Shown: piece after piece, positions 50,366 through 62,200 of the stretch
How positions within the stretch are numbered: the stretch's first letter is position 1
How the letters are laid out: each line of letters starts with the position of its first letter
Position numbers and translations under genes: made by a program
The notes under the pieces: generated by a model
What the model was told of the DNA's origin: nothing
Seen by the model: the letters and a program-made list of their open reading frames with translations, nothing else
Database searches by the model: none
Assembly: GCF_963662255.1 (NCBI RefSeq)
Contig: NC_085046.1
Location: 100,891,324 to 100,955,323 of the forward strand
Source of the DNA: Cinclus cinclus
Lineage: Eukaryota > Chordata > Aves > Passeriformes > Cinclidae
DNA: 64,000 nt
Direction of reading: 5' to 3'

Positions 50366-50612
50366 CTTTCTTTCTTTCTTCCTTTCTTCCTTTCCTTTCC
50401 TTTCCTTTCCTTTCCTTTCCTTTCCTTTCCTTTCCTTTCCTTTCCTTTCCTTTCCTTTCCTTTCCTTTCCTTTCCTTTCCTTTCCTTTCCTTTCCTTTCC
50501 TTTCCTTTCCTTTCCTTTCCTTTCCTTTCCTTTCCTTTCCTTTCCTTTCCTTTCCTTTCCTTTCCTTTCCTTTCCTTTCCTTTCCTTTCCTTTCCTTTCC
50601 TTCTTCCTTTTG
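50366..50612 (+). repeat. (TTTCC)n array, 42 perfect units, polypyrimidine
   Basis: After an irregular TTTC/TTCC lead-in (50360-50390) there is an uninterrupted run of TTTCC from 50391 to 50600, exactly 42 copies, followed by a short degenerate edge. The minus strand is (GGAAA)n, equivalent to (AAAGG)n. Because 5 and 3 are coprime, all frames stay open and give a false repetitive protein on both strands. Confidence 0.97.
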
Positions 50613-52668
50613 TAACATTTTATTCAATGAATAATTGTAAGCAGTGCAAAGTCAGTAAGTAGAAGCTTCTTTCTACCCATCTGTATTTTGGTTTTGGGAA
50701 GTACAAAGCCAAGTGACTTTGGTTTTCAGCAGCCTTCTAGAGCTTCATGTCCTGGCATGGTGTCCTCCAGTGGTCTGGAGCAATGGCAGCTTGGGATGCT
50801 GCTGCCCTGCTCTTTGCCCCTGCTCACATGTGCCTGCCCCAGTGTCGCTCACACTGCTCGAAAACTAGTCCTGTGTTTAAAGGTTTCTATGACCTCAGTC
50901 TCCTCCTCTCTAGAAATGGCGTAGTGGTATTTAGTAAGCCTGTATTTGTAGAAAACTGGATGCTTTTGAAGTTCTCACAGTGTTCATAAGCTTATGAAGG
51001 CATCTACACTTCCTCCTCCTGCTTTTTTTCTCTGTGAGTGATGTAGGTGGAGAAAGATCCATCCAAGACCCCTATGTGTACCCGGATCCTGAAACTGCTG
51101 TTGTCTGTCCCAAACACTGATGAGTTACTTCCTTTCTCCCATGTTACTTCCCCTCTCAATTTCTTGGCAAGCATCTTTCTCACACAAAAATGTTATCCCT
51201 CCACTGGTGAATTCAATCCAGACCCTCCTACTATGGGCTGCCATCCCAGCTCTTATTCCCAAGGCAGGGAACGGGAGGCAAGTTAACTCCTTGCTGCCCA
51301 GGAAGAAATGCCTCTTCATCCTTTGGATAACACAAACTTGAAGTATAGTAATGACTGCCACCACAGAAATCTTTCTGGTGCTTGCCCAAGAAACTGCCAA
51401 AATCTCTTGAAAGGAAAGCAGCTGCTGATGAGCAAGCTCTTCCTTGAGTGGGAGGGGCAGCCTCCAGCTCCTAGATTCCATTCAAAATCCAGTGGTTATG
51501 AAGTGGCTAAAATTCTGGGAGATGTTATTTTTTTTGTTTGTTTACTTGATCGAAGTAAATGTTTACTTAATTGAAGTTTGCTTACTTAAAGGCTAGAAAA
51601 GGACTGCCCTGGAAAAGCACCATGAGAGTCCTGAGGCATGAAAACCAGAGAAGTACAGGAATGACCTGGTGGAAATAAGAGCATGGTTCTGATTTCAGCT
51701 ACACAGGTCTTAAGCCACTGCAATTTTTTTTTTTTTTTTGGTTGAGAAGCATTTTTCCACTTCATTGCACATGCAAAAAGTGAATTAGGTTCTTTATAAC
51801 CCACTAGTTCCAGCAGTAATGCCAGGAGATTAGGTAGCTGGCTGCTACATCGTTTTGTTGTAGTGTTGTTTCATGTTTTAACTTCTCCTGTTTATGGCAG
51901 TTGGATGGTCCAGTCACTCCCTTCTGAAAAGAAAAATCTTCTGGAAAAGTTTAGAGGGGAGTACTTGCAGCTTTGACTGCCAAGCGCTTTGAAAAGCAGC
52001 GTTACTGCTGTTGAGTGAAACCTGGGAGTTGTTTCTGTAAAGCTTACCAGCATGTTTCTTGTTGGACCTTGTAACAGATGCACTGTTCCTAAAGTGTTTG
52101 GGAAACATTTTGGCATCCCTGGCAGCAGAGATGTATGTTTGTCAAGAGGGTCAAGTTTACTCTGCATATTCACTGCTAATCCCCAAGGCAATCTCCTATG
52201 GAAGGAGTGAAAAGTGATGCAAGGCTTCTCATTCTTTGCAAATGAGGTCCTATAGCCCCAGCTGGTGATAGTGCAACATTTCTCCACTGTTAGATGGGGA
52301 AAGAACTAAAAAAAAAAGCTTTTTGCTTACATCAGAAAAACAGAAGATGAGGTACAACTTGAGAACACTGCAAATTAAGAACATAGCAAATCAAGCACCA
52401 AGAAGGGACAAGAACTAGCTAAAGCAAAATACTGGCTCAGTTAAAAAATAGACGTAAATTAGATTCAGATGGATTTAGTCAGAAGGTAGGAGTAGGGCTT
52501 TCTAAGGCTTTGAAAAGCTCAGTCAGAGCAACAAATGAAAAGTAAACTAATTTAAGTGTACAGCCTTACACAGGCAAAAAGAAATTCCTGAGATGTCCTA
52601 GAAAAGCAGAAGTCAAGACTTGGTGATCCAACAGATTATTTATCCATATTGCTAAGTAAATTGGCTAG
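50613..52668. other. Upstream flank without a gene, part 3
   Basis: Mixed-composition DNA. It includes a local inverted/direct repeat cluster around TTTACTT...AAGTAAA (51541-51575) and a T-run at 51725-51739. No exon with splice signals and conserved protein is seen. Confidence 0.65.
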
Positions 52669-53264
52669 TGGGCTGGGTTTGGCTGGGATAGAGTTAATTT
52701 TCTTCCCAGTGGCTGGGATGGGGCTGTGTTTTGGATTTGTGCTGAGCATATATTACTAGGGTTGGTTATATAGATATGTTTTTGTTATTTCTGAGCAGGG
52801 TTTACACAGATCCGAGGCCTTTTCCGCTCTTCATACTGTCATGCTGAGGAGGAGGCTGGGAGAACGTGGGAAACTGAGAGGAGACACATCTGGGCAGCTG
52901 ACACCAACTGACCAAAGGAACGTTTATATGACATCATACTCAGTATATAAAGTGTGGGAATAAGGAGGAAGGGGAGGACATTTGGAGTGATGGAGGTTGT
53001 CTTCCCAAGTCACTGTCATGCATGATGGGGCCCTGCTCTCCTGGAGGTGAGTGAACACCTGCCTGCCCGTGGGAACTAGTGAATTCATTCCCCTTTTTGG
53101 TTTGCTTGCGTGGACAGCTTTTGCTTTCCCTATTAAACAGTCTTTATGTGAACTCATGAGTTTTCCAGCTTTTACCCTTCTGATTCTCTCCCCAGTCCCA
53201 CTGGTCAGGGAGAGAGTGAGTGGCTGCCTGGGGTTTGGTTGCTGGCTGGGGCTAAACCATGACA
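52669..53264 (+). mobile_element. Solo ERV LTR (passerine type)
   Basis: A roughly 596 bp element from TGGGCTGGGTTTGGCTGGGA to GGGCTAAACCATGACA. Landmarks: GATAGAGTTAATTTTCTTCC, GAGGAGGCTGGGAG, the promoter block ATGACATCATACTCAGTATA with TATA box at 52943-52951, the ATTAAA polyadenylation signal at 53132-53137 inside CTATTAAACAGTCTTTATG, and the GATTCTCTCCCCAGTCCCAC U5 block. This order matches a very common songbird LTR family recalled from experience. No internal viral genes adjoin it. Flanking 5-6 bp do not form a convincing target duplication. It is oriented away from RAB31. Confidence 0.9.
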
Positions 53265-56200
53265 GGCAGTCAACACTGACTGTTGAGGTTGGACATCAGG
53301 TCACAAAGGAATCAAGTTCGAGTTCCTTCTGCTGAGATTGAAATCACCTATGTGATTTTATTAAATCTTTTTAAGTCCAGCAAAATCAGTCTGGTTGCTG
53401 CATCCTGTAAATTCCTTTTGCTGGATGAATTCATCCAGTCAGTTCTTGATGAAAGCTCTGTATCTTATTATCAAACTCACTTTCCACATGAACCTTATGA
53501 AAATACTGTGAACCCACAAGGCTTACACAAGTCTTTTGTCATGTATCATTCCATACAAAGCCATGCCTGAGCACGCAGGTGTTTGCAGTGTAAACACCAG
53601 TCCAAACAAAAGGCTATTGTGATTTCCTGTACCAAGGCACAGTTCAAAACAGGGGGTCACTGACTGGGGGATATTCAAGGTTGCAATTTAGTTGTGTTCA
53701 TAGCTCTTGTAACATGTTCTGTTCTGCAGGTCCTCATTTTGGGCTGCTGGTTTTGAGAACAGTTTGTAAAGACAGCGTGATGATTATTCTGAATGAGTCC
53801 CTGGAGATGACAAGAACGGTCTCTGTTTACTTTGGGTGATGCTCACATTGGTTTGCTCAGTTCTTTTCATGCTTCTGGCACAGGTGGCACATGTTACTTG
53901 CTGCTTGAAAAGGGAATGTGAAGATCAGCTTCACCCAACTATCAGTTGTCTGGTTGGAGTGATAAGTGGAGATCTGTACTTCAAAATTCAGGGAGTCTTT
54001 GCAGCAGGTTGGTGATACCTTCTTGCCTTCCAGCTCACTGCAGGGGCAGCCCAGAGAGGTTCTTGTAAATTATAACTGGATTTACTGAATACACATGCTG
54101 TTTCCTTCTAGAAGTATATTCCACAGTACACTATTCTTGTACAGGGTGGTGTAGTATCTGGTTTACCACCATTAGCTTTGTATGAGGTGAAGGAGCCTGT
54201 GTTTACTACCAAATGAAAGGAGAGCATATACAATTCTCTTTTTAATTAAGCTTAGCCTTATAAACCATGAAAAGGGTTTTATATTAAGGCCAAACTTCTA
54301 TTGTTGAGCAAGGAGGCTTCTTTTGTGCATACTGCCAAGGAGAGATAACAGGGCTCTTATATTCTCAGAAATTTGTCCTGCCAAGTGAGCATCAGGTTTG
54401 TCTAAAACATACCCAGCATGTGCTGCCAGCCAGAGAAGGTTTGAATTTTTCTCATTAAATCTGCAGGCAGTGAATGCACATTGATGGGTGCTTCCTCTGA
54501 TTACAGAAGACCTGAACAGGGACCTTCCAAACAAGGCTCAAATGAAAATTTTCAAATGAAAATGCATCTTTCTATCCTGACTTTACAGTAGTTTATGCAG
54601 TGAGAAGGGTGTCTGTAGCCAGCTTGTGGTGTCACTCCTATCTTTTTGTCTTCATCAGTGGAACTGGGTGTTCATTAGGAACAATCATGAGGCAACTGCA
54701 AAGGAGAAAATAAAGTCCAATTGTAAGCCAGGTGGTAACAGAGGAGACTTATGTCTTGGTCTTAAGTCTTTCACATTGAAGTTGATTCCTTTGTTTAGAT
54801 TTAACATTGAGAGGGATCTGTGCATTCCCAAAAGAAAACAGGAAAACAATATGAGAAGGGAATTTCAGAGGGAGAAAAGTCTGATTGTTCTGATGATGAG
54901 AAAGAAATTCTCATCAATCCAAAAAATCTACAGCATAAAACATAGTTCTTTTTTTCCCCCCTTTGTTTCTGCTATGAATAACATTTTTTGTGTGTTAAAA
55001 TGAGTTTAAGTCTGAGTTTGGGAGTGTGACCTCCCCTCTTCCCACCACTAGTCTAAACAGCCCTGAAATGCAAAGGATGTTTGACGTAAACTCCAAATTC
55101 CTTTTTTTGTGTCTATGTCCTTTATGAGGATAAATTAACCCTTAAAGAAACCTGCAGTTTTGCAAAGTTTTGACCACACAATTTATAATTATTGCTATTA
55201 ATGATGACGGCATTTTTCATTTCAGGACAACTCTTTGCTTAATATTTATTCCAATTTCCTTGTAGAGCAGCTTGTTTGTACTGCCTATTTATGGACCTCA
55301 GAATCTGGCTCCAACACAGATAATCTGAGTTTGTTCAAACCTAAAAAGAAATAATAAGTTAGTGTGCTTTGTTTTGTAGGTTTTTTAATAGATATTAATA
55401 AAATATTTCACAAGGGGAAAAAAACACACTACTTGATCAACAGCTTTAATTTTCTAATGAGGAGTAATAATATAGTAATCTCTTCACATAAGCAATAACT
55501 TGTCAGGACCTTAACTGCACCAAGAGGTGCTGATTACCTAACTAATAGCTAAGAAACTATCTTGAGGAGAAGAAACTGGAAGTATGCACAATGCAGTCTG
55601 TTTTATCAGTCCAGCTATTTTACCCTCCTTCTCAATCAGTTCTTGTGGTTTCTTTAAAGATCGTGGATGTATTGGGTCCAAAAATCCTGCAGTATACTAG
55701 GAGGCATTAAATGTTACTTTTAGGGCAATTAAATGCAAAAGAAAAGTTCTATACTTGGTCTGCACTCCAAGGGTGTGCAGACATACCTCCATCACATATA
55801 GATCATGGAATCATATCTCTCACTGTCACAGTTAGAAAAGTCTTAAGAATAGATGAGAATGAAAAAAAAAAGTTAAAAAGTAGTAAGTTGTGAAGGTATA
55901 GCTTAAGAGAATTAGTATTAATTCTCTTCAGCAAAAGAATCAGCAAAGTGAAGGTCTATCTGCAGAATAACCTTGAAGAGAAGCTACCATGGTCATAATC
56001 TTTCTTCTGATATCAGGAGGGTGGTAAAATGGATTAGAAAATAAATCTGATGCTCTGGCAGAGACAAAATATCATTTCACCAAAACCCAGAAAGAGTCAG
56101 AAGTTTCATTTTTGTGTTAGAACATATAAAAAAATTCTGATTCAACTCTTCAAGCCTTGGTTGAAGTGAGTTTGAGCTAGTAGTGCCAAATAATTCCTTT

Positions 56201-59200
56201 CAGTAAGACAGGTGGCTGGAATGGCAATGTGGTCCCTGAGCCCCTGATCCAGGTACTCATGCAGTCATTAACAATGGAAAAGCATAGCCTGGAAGCAATT
56301 TGAACTTCGTGTTAGCCACTATTGTTCACTTACCTTCTGGGCGTGTAACTTGACTGTAATTCCCCTTCTAAAAAAGCTTAGAAGAATTGCATCTTGGTGG
56401 GAATATCCCCTTTGGCTCCTACACAGGGAGTGTGAGCACTTGGGCATCTAGGTGACCTAGGCCATAGCAATTTCCAATAGCCTGAAAAGTAAGGAAATCA
56501 GACTACTGGAAATAAGAAAGGATTTGGGAAACTGACTTCCAAATGATTTGCACAGATGATGGGGGGAAAAAAATTGAATTACTGTCTGCATTTATCCTGC
56601 AGGAAAGGAAGGTTAATAATACTGTGGGAGTTAAAAAGACTTCCATCCAGATGTGGAGCTGCCTGGGTGTGTTATCCCACAACAACAGAAAGTTCATAAT
56701 GGCTTATTTACTCCAGCACGGGAATGAAGACATGAAGATATCTTGGAGGAGGACACCTATGGCACACCTATTCTTGAACTTATCACCCAAAAAATAAGCC
56801 CACACTGAGGGCTGGTTGATTGGTTTATCTAGGCCAAGGGATGAAGGATGATAGGCAAGTAATCGGGCTCAATATACATATGCCTGTGTTAGTGGCATAT
56901 CAGAAGCAAAATGGGTAAGAAAAAAGAATGTGGAGATGTTTGGAGATAAGATTACCTAAATCCTACCTTAAAGCAAGACATGCTGCTCCCTGCTTTTATC
57001 TTCATGAAGGATCTGTCTGCAGATCAAAGAAACAAAATCACACTACAGCTTCTTTTTTTTTCAAGATAAGCCAAATTTTTACTGCCTCTCCTCTAACTTG
57101 CACTGGCATGCTGTACACTGCTTGCTTTTGTGTTTGCTTATCAAAAGGGATCATGAGATAATTAATGCACATAAACTAGAGCATTCCAGGAGAAAGAATT
57201 TTTCCTTTATTCTCAAGTTCTTAATATCGTGAAGGTTTTGTTCCATGACCGTTTTCTGAGAACTTTACAGATTAACTTTTTCATGGGTAGCTGAAGGACA
57301 CCACCCACAGCAAGCTCAGCTTTCTATTTAATCTGTTTCTCACTGAGGCAAATTACAAACTAAAATTTCCCCTGTGTATTTAACCTAATATAAGTCTTAA
57401 AATACAATTGAGGGAAAGGATGTACTGCATTATTTAAAGCTAATCCATTAACTTATAGGTTAATAGCATTCATACCCTTAAAAAATCACAGTGGGCAGGA
57501 AATTCTGAGAACTAAATAACATCCTTGGAATATTAGTTCTCTATACACAGGTCTTGCAAAACAGCAGGCTAGTTTTCAAAGTAAAAGGTGTAAAGCCCTC
57601 TGAAAGCATTGTATCTGCACAGATTCCTGTACCACATCCTTTCCAGCGCTAGGGGCAGACCTAGAGTCCTTTTAGCTCCTGTTAGCAGGAGAGCTCACCT
57701 TGTCCCATTCTGTCCGTTCTGTGCGAGCCTTGCGAGCTCCTTCTCCTCCGTAAAACTCTTCCTCGTGAAACAGAGCATCCACAGCCTTCCTTTCGCTAGT
57801 TTCCCTTTTATTTCAGTAAGCTGTCCTACCTCACAAATGCATAGATTTTGCCAAGAGAGCAGTTAGGACTAGGCAGGGCCAGACTTAAAGGTAGTTTTGC
57901 CCTCCAAGTATATCTGAGTGGAGAAAGCAGGCATAAAAGCAGAATACTCTGATCCTACTGTTTAGCAAGCAGTATACGAAAAAAAAAAAAGTAATTTTTG
58001 ATCAAGAGTCAAAGAAGAATGAAACATAATGTATTTAAACAACTTGATTTTTAATAACGGAATTCAGGACAGGATTTTCCCTCCTACCACTATGAAGCCC
58101 TCTAAGTAGGGCTCAGTTCCTCAGTGTTAGAGCTCCTTGTTCTCAGTACGAGTGGCTTCTTAGTCCCAGAAACAAAATCAGCACTGTGGTTTTCAAAACA
58201 CTGCCTGGAAAGGAGATGCAAACAGGAAGAGTGCAGGGAGGGTGAGGTACATGCATGCAAATGTATAATCACAGCATACCCAGCTCAGTATGCTTATAGA
58301 TGCTCAATTAACAGCAAAACTGCATTTAAATAAAAATGTTGCAGCCATTCTGTTAGGGAACATATAGAATTTTCTTCTGTGTTGCAACTGCAGACAGTGT
58401 TCCTTTAAATCAATGTTATTTTTATTAATTTTAATACATTTCCTGCCTTTTACTTCCAACAAGTCTGACTGTAGTCTCATTGCCAATGGAATATCTGAGG
58501 GCAAGTGATGCAGCTTTTTTAGTTTTACTTTAATATTTTCAAAGGGGGATTCACTGGAATAAATGACAGTTGGAAATATACTGAGGTTCTCATGGGCTGA
58601 ATCCATCTTCATTCAGAAAGAAGATTTCCTGCATGCTGTACTTGACAAACACATTACACTAAATCAGTACTTTTATCCCACCCAAATTCCAATACCACTG
58701 TGCATACTTTGTCAGGCTTACTTTATGAATCACTCAATAAAACACACCCAGTTCAAGATATTGGCAATGCCACAGTATATGTACATTAAATCTCATTTTA
58801 AACAGAAACCTTGGAACCTGGATTGTTGCCAGTGCTTGAATCCAAGAAGAATTTGAAATGCATAATGTAAAGCTTCTTAATATACCTGACACCCTTTAAC
58901 TGTTCCCACAGTTAAAAAATATTACAGCTTACATGTGTACCTCAACCAGGCACCCAGGAGGTCAAGCCCTATATGACGGTAAAAGAAAAGGAAGTAATCA
59001 TTTTTATATCAAGTGAGCAAAGCTGATTTGGAAATTATTGAGAGAATCAGCCTAGTTGGGAGCTGCTTTAGAGCTGTAATTGCTCTTTCACATCTTAGCT
59101 AGTTTTATTAAACAGAGAAACTATTTTTGGACCAGACAGCTCTTGAAACTTTTGGTATCTTCTATGACAAACCATCTGGCCCTGTACACAGTCAGATTTC

Positions 59201-62200
59201 TTAACTCACACTTTATCACTGTCTTCTTCAGAAATTATACATGGGGTTTTGTGTGTATTCGTATCCCCTCTAGTTGTATGTGTATTCACTTCAGATAAAA
59301 AACTTAATTCTTTGGATTCTCTCCCAGTTCAATAGCTGAAAATTTTGGTGTAGGAACCAGCACGTCAAGAACCATCATTCAGTTCTTCTCTTTATTTTGG
59401 GTAGCTTTTTGGTTGTTGTTTCCTCTGTTATATAATCCTGTCCTCATAGTCTGTAATCCTTTTCTAACACTGTAAATAAGATAAGCATTGAGTCTTTTTG
59501 GATATTGTCAGCCTCCACTTTGAGAGGAACAACAGTTTCAGTTTTAATTATTTCTTCAGAGAAAGAACCTCTGCTCTGTTTTGCCTATATATTTAATTAG
59601 TCTCCAGATGTTGTGCCACAGTCTGTCTGTACCTCTGTCTGGGCTCAGCACTACATGAAGTGTAATAACACAGTTGCTGATTGAGTTGGAGCAGAGGCAG
59701 AATGTGTTCACGTTTGCCCTCAAAAGACTGTACAAACACACATCTGAAGGCTGCCTTCTCCAGAGGTCTAAAATACACGTGTGTTACTGACCCTGAAATT
59801 CAGTGTTCTTCCTGCAAGAGCCAGGGTTATCTAAACAAAGGGTTCTTAGGAAGTAACCTCTTGACTTCTCCACCCCTCACATTTTTAAGGATTGACATGT
59901 CCTAGTGATTGCACAGACCAGGATAACAAGCCGTGTCCCAAAACAATCATTCTTCTGACATGCTTCCCACTGGCACCTACCACCTTTCAGATCAGCAAAA
60001 AAAGAGCTTGGCTGCCTGCATAGGCATGTACAGTCCTCCCTGACTAAATGGATTACACCGTTGTTGGCTGAATAGGGTGCCAAGAAGACTTCCAGCCAGC
60101 TCGTATTCATAGGAGTTATGAAAGAGTGCTATTCCTGAGTCTGATCTAAGTCCAGTTAAAATATGACAAAGGTCTGCAGACAAGGTGCCAGACTCCACTT
60201 CTGCCAGGATTTAGGGGTTTTTTCTGTTTTATTTTGGAAAAATGCAATGAGAGTATAAGAAAATAAGCAAGAAGATTCAAAACCTGTCAGCAAGGACAAT
60301 TAAATGTGCTGTACACAGCAGCTTGCTGAGAGGAGTTTGGGATGGAGGAGAGTGCTGAAAGAGAGCATGGAGAGAGATGGAGGAGAGCTAGTGCTGACGT
60401 AAGAAGAAAAAGGATCTTAGGAAGGGACCAGTTGGAGGGATGTGAAACTCATGGCAAAGGAGGTTTGGGAGTGGTGATAATTCAGTTCCATTTGTCTCTT
60501 TGAGATACGTTCTGGGATCTCAGTAAGTCATCTCTGGTTCAGAAGAATGTGAGCCATCAGCTTTCATGGGCCAATATCTAACTAGATCTAAAGAGATGCA
60601 AATTTCAACTCAGTAGACCAGGAAGCAAAGGAGTGAATAAATGCAAATATATTAATCTGAACATCAGGTTAGGTATTTCCGGGTAGGGACTAGTTGGGTG
60701 GGTAATGGAGACTGCGTGGGCTGAGGAAAGGCTGGAGAGCCTGGCTGGCCTAAGGGCTAATCTGACAGGGAGGATGTGACCTGGCATATAACTGAGAGCT
60801 GGCACATCAGGAATCGTGCATTAGATTGCTACTGTCATATATGTAATAGCATCAGATAGCAAAAAATAGCACAGATTTTTTGGGGGGTGTATTTTATGCA
60901 CTAATGGCCATCTCGGGCCTCCAGCAATTTCAAGCAGATCACTTAGTTTCTTTTGTTCTCTGTTTCTTTACCTGTTAAGAGGGGAATAATTTATTTCCTT
61001 TCAAAACGGAGATATAGGATGAAGGATTGGGGGATAAATTTATCTACTACAATAGTGTCCCAGCTGCCCATATAGGCGGTTGCTGGAATTTCTTAAAGAA
61101 GGCAAATTAATCTATTTTTTTCTCTTATTGAAGCAAACAAAACCAAAAAAAAAAACAAAACAAACACAAACAAACAAATGCTTTCCCCCTGCCTCCCCAA
61201 ATAAAAAAATCAACAAATTCCCTCCCCAGGCAATTTTGTTCCCTTCTGATATGACCATGAGATAGTAACATCTGAGAACAGGTAATCCAGAGCTAAGGTA
61301 GGGCAGGGCAGTAGAACCTGAACTTTTCGTTGTTTGATCAGTGATTCAGTCTTCCTGTAACATACATATGCATGACACTGTGACTCCTGAAGCAGAACAT
61401 CTCAGAGCTGCAGCACTTTAAGTGCTCTTAAAGGAAAATTTTCTTTTAAATGCTCTTAAGGGAAAACCTATATCCAGGTGAGTGCTACTAAATGAGGAAT
61501 CCTGCACACATGCTGCAGTCAAACTCTGAGACCCCTCTCCTTGAAACAGCCTCTGATGCAGTAATTCTTTGTGCTCTTTCACCATCAACTTCAGGTTGAT
61601 GGTGAAGGGTCAGGTACAGACAGAGACTTTCACATCATTGCTATTGAGATGACAGACCCCTCTCCCTTTGGTCTTTGGCCAAAGGAATTGTGAATTTCAC
61701 TACTGGCCATGGTCTTAATTGAAAAATGAGGCATCAGGACTTGTGTCCTGACTTGCATGCCTCTCTTCCTTTTGCCCACACAGCTGCCATCTCCACGCCA
61801 CCAGTGCAAGAGATTTGCTTGCAAATTAATGCCAAGAGCCACTGCAAGCTCCAGGTGCAGCTTTAATTCCACACTGGGATGTACCTCAGGTGGGTATTTC
61901 CTAGTTTTAAGAGGTTTGAGCTTCACTTGAACTTGCTACAGAATTTGCTGCTGACCTGACATGATGAACCCACAAAGGCAAACTTTATATTAACCAGACT
62001 CTTTCTCAGCAAATTTAGGTGCTAATTTATTCATGGTTGGCATACTGTTGGTTTAAAATCCTTCTGCAAGGCCTTCTCTGAGAGCAGCGGTAGCTGAACT
62101 TTAATGCTGAAGTTTTCCAATAGTCACCAGCTCAAATTCTTGCCCAGGAAACAGGAAGAAATAAATAAAGCTGAGGGATGCACAGTTAAAAACTTTTGCA

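Noticed and set aside
50204..50662. Long open frames on both strands coding repetitive FLSFP or GKERK peptides
   Set aside because: They are produced by the (TTTCC)n array, which cannot make stops in these frames. There is no coding signal outside the repeat.
54298..54534. 78-codon minus-strand open frame with a protein-like composition
   Set aside because: No recognised domain, no splice context and no promoter. Length is within chance expectation. A protein search could still be run.
57609..57866. 85-codon plus-strand frame as a possible exon of a neighbouring gene such as PPP4R1
   Set aside because: No similarity to a known protein could be recognised and there are no matching splice sites or CpG island, so synteny alone does not justify a call.
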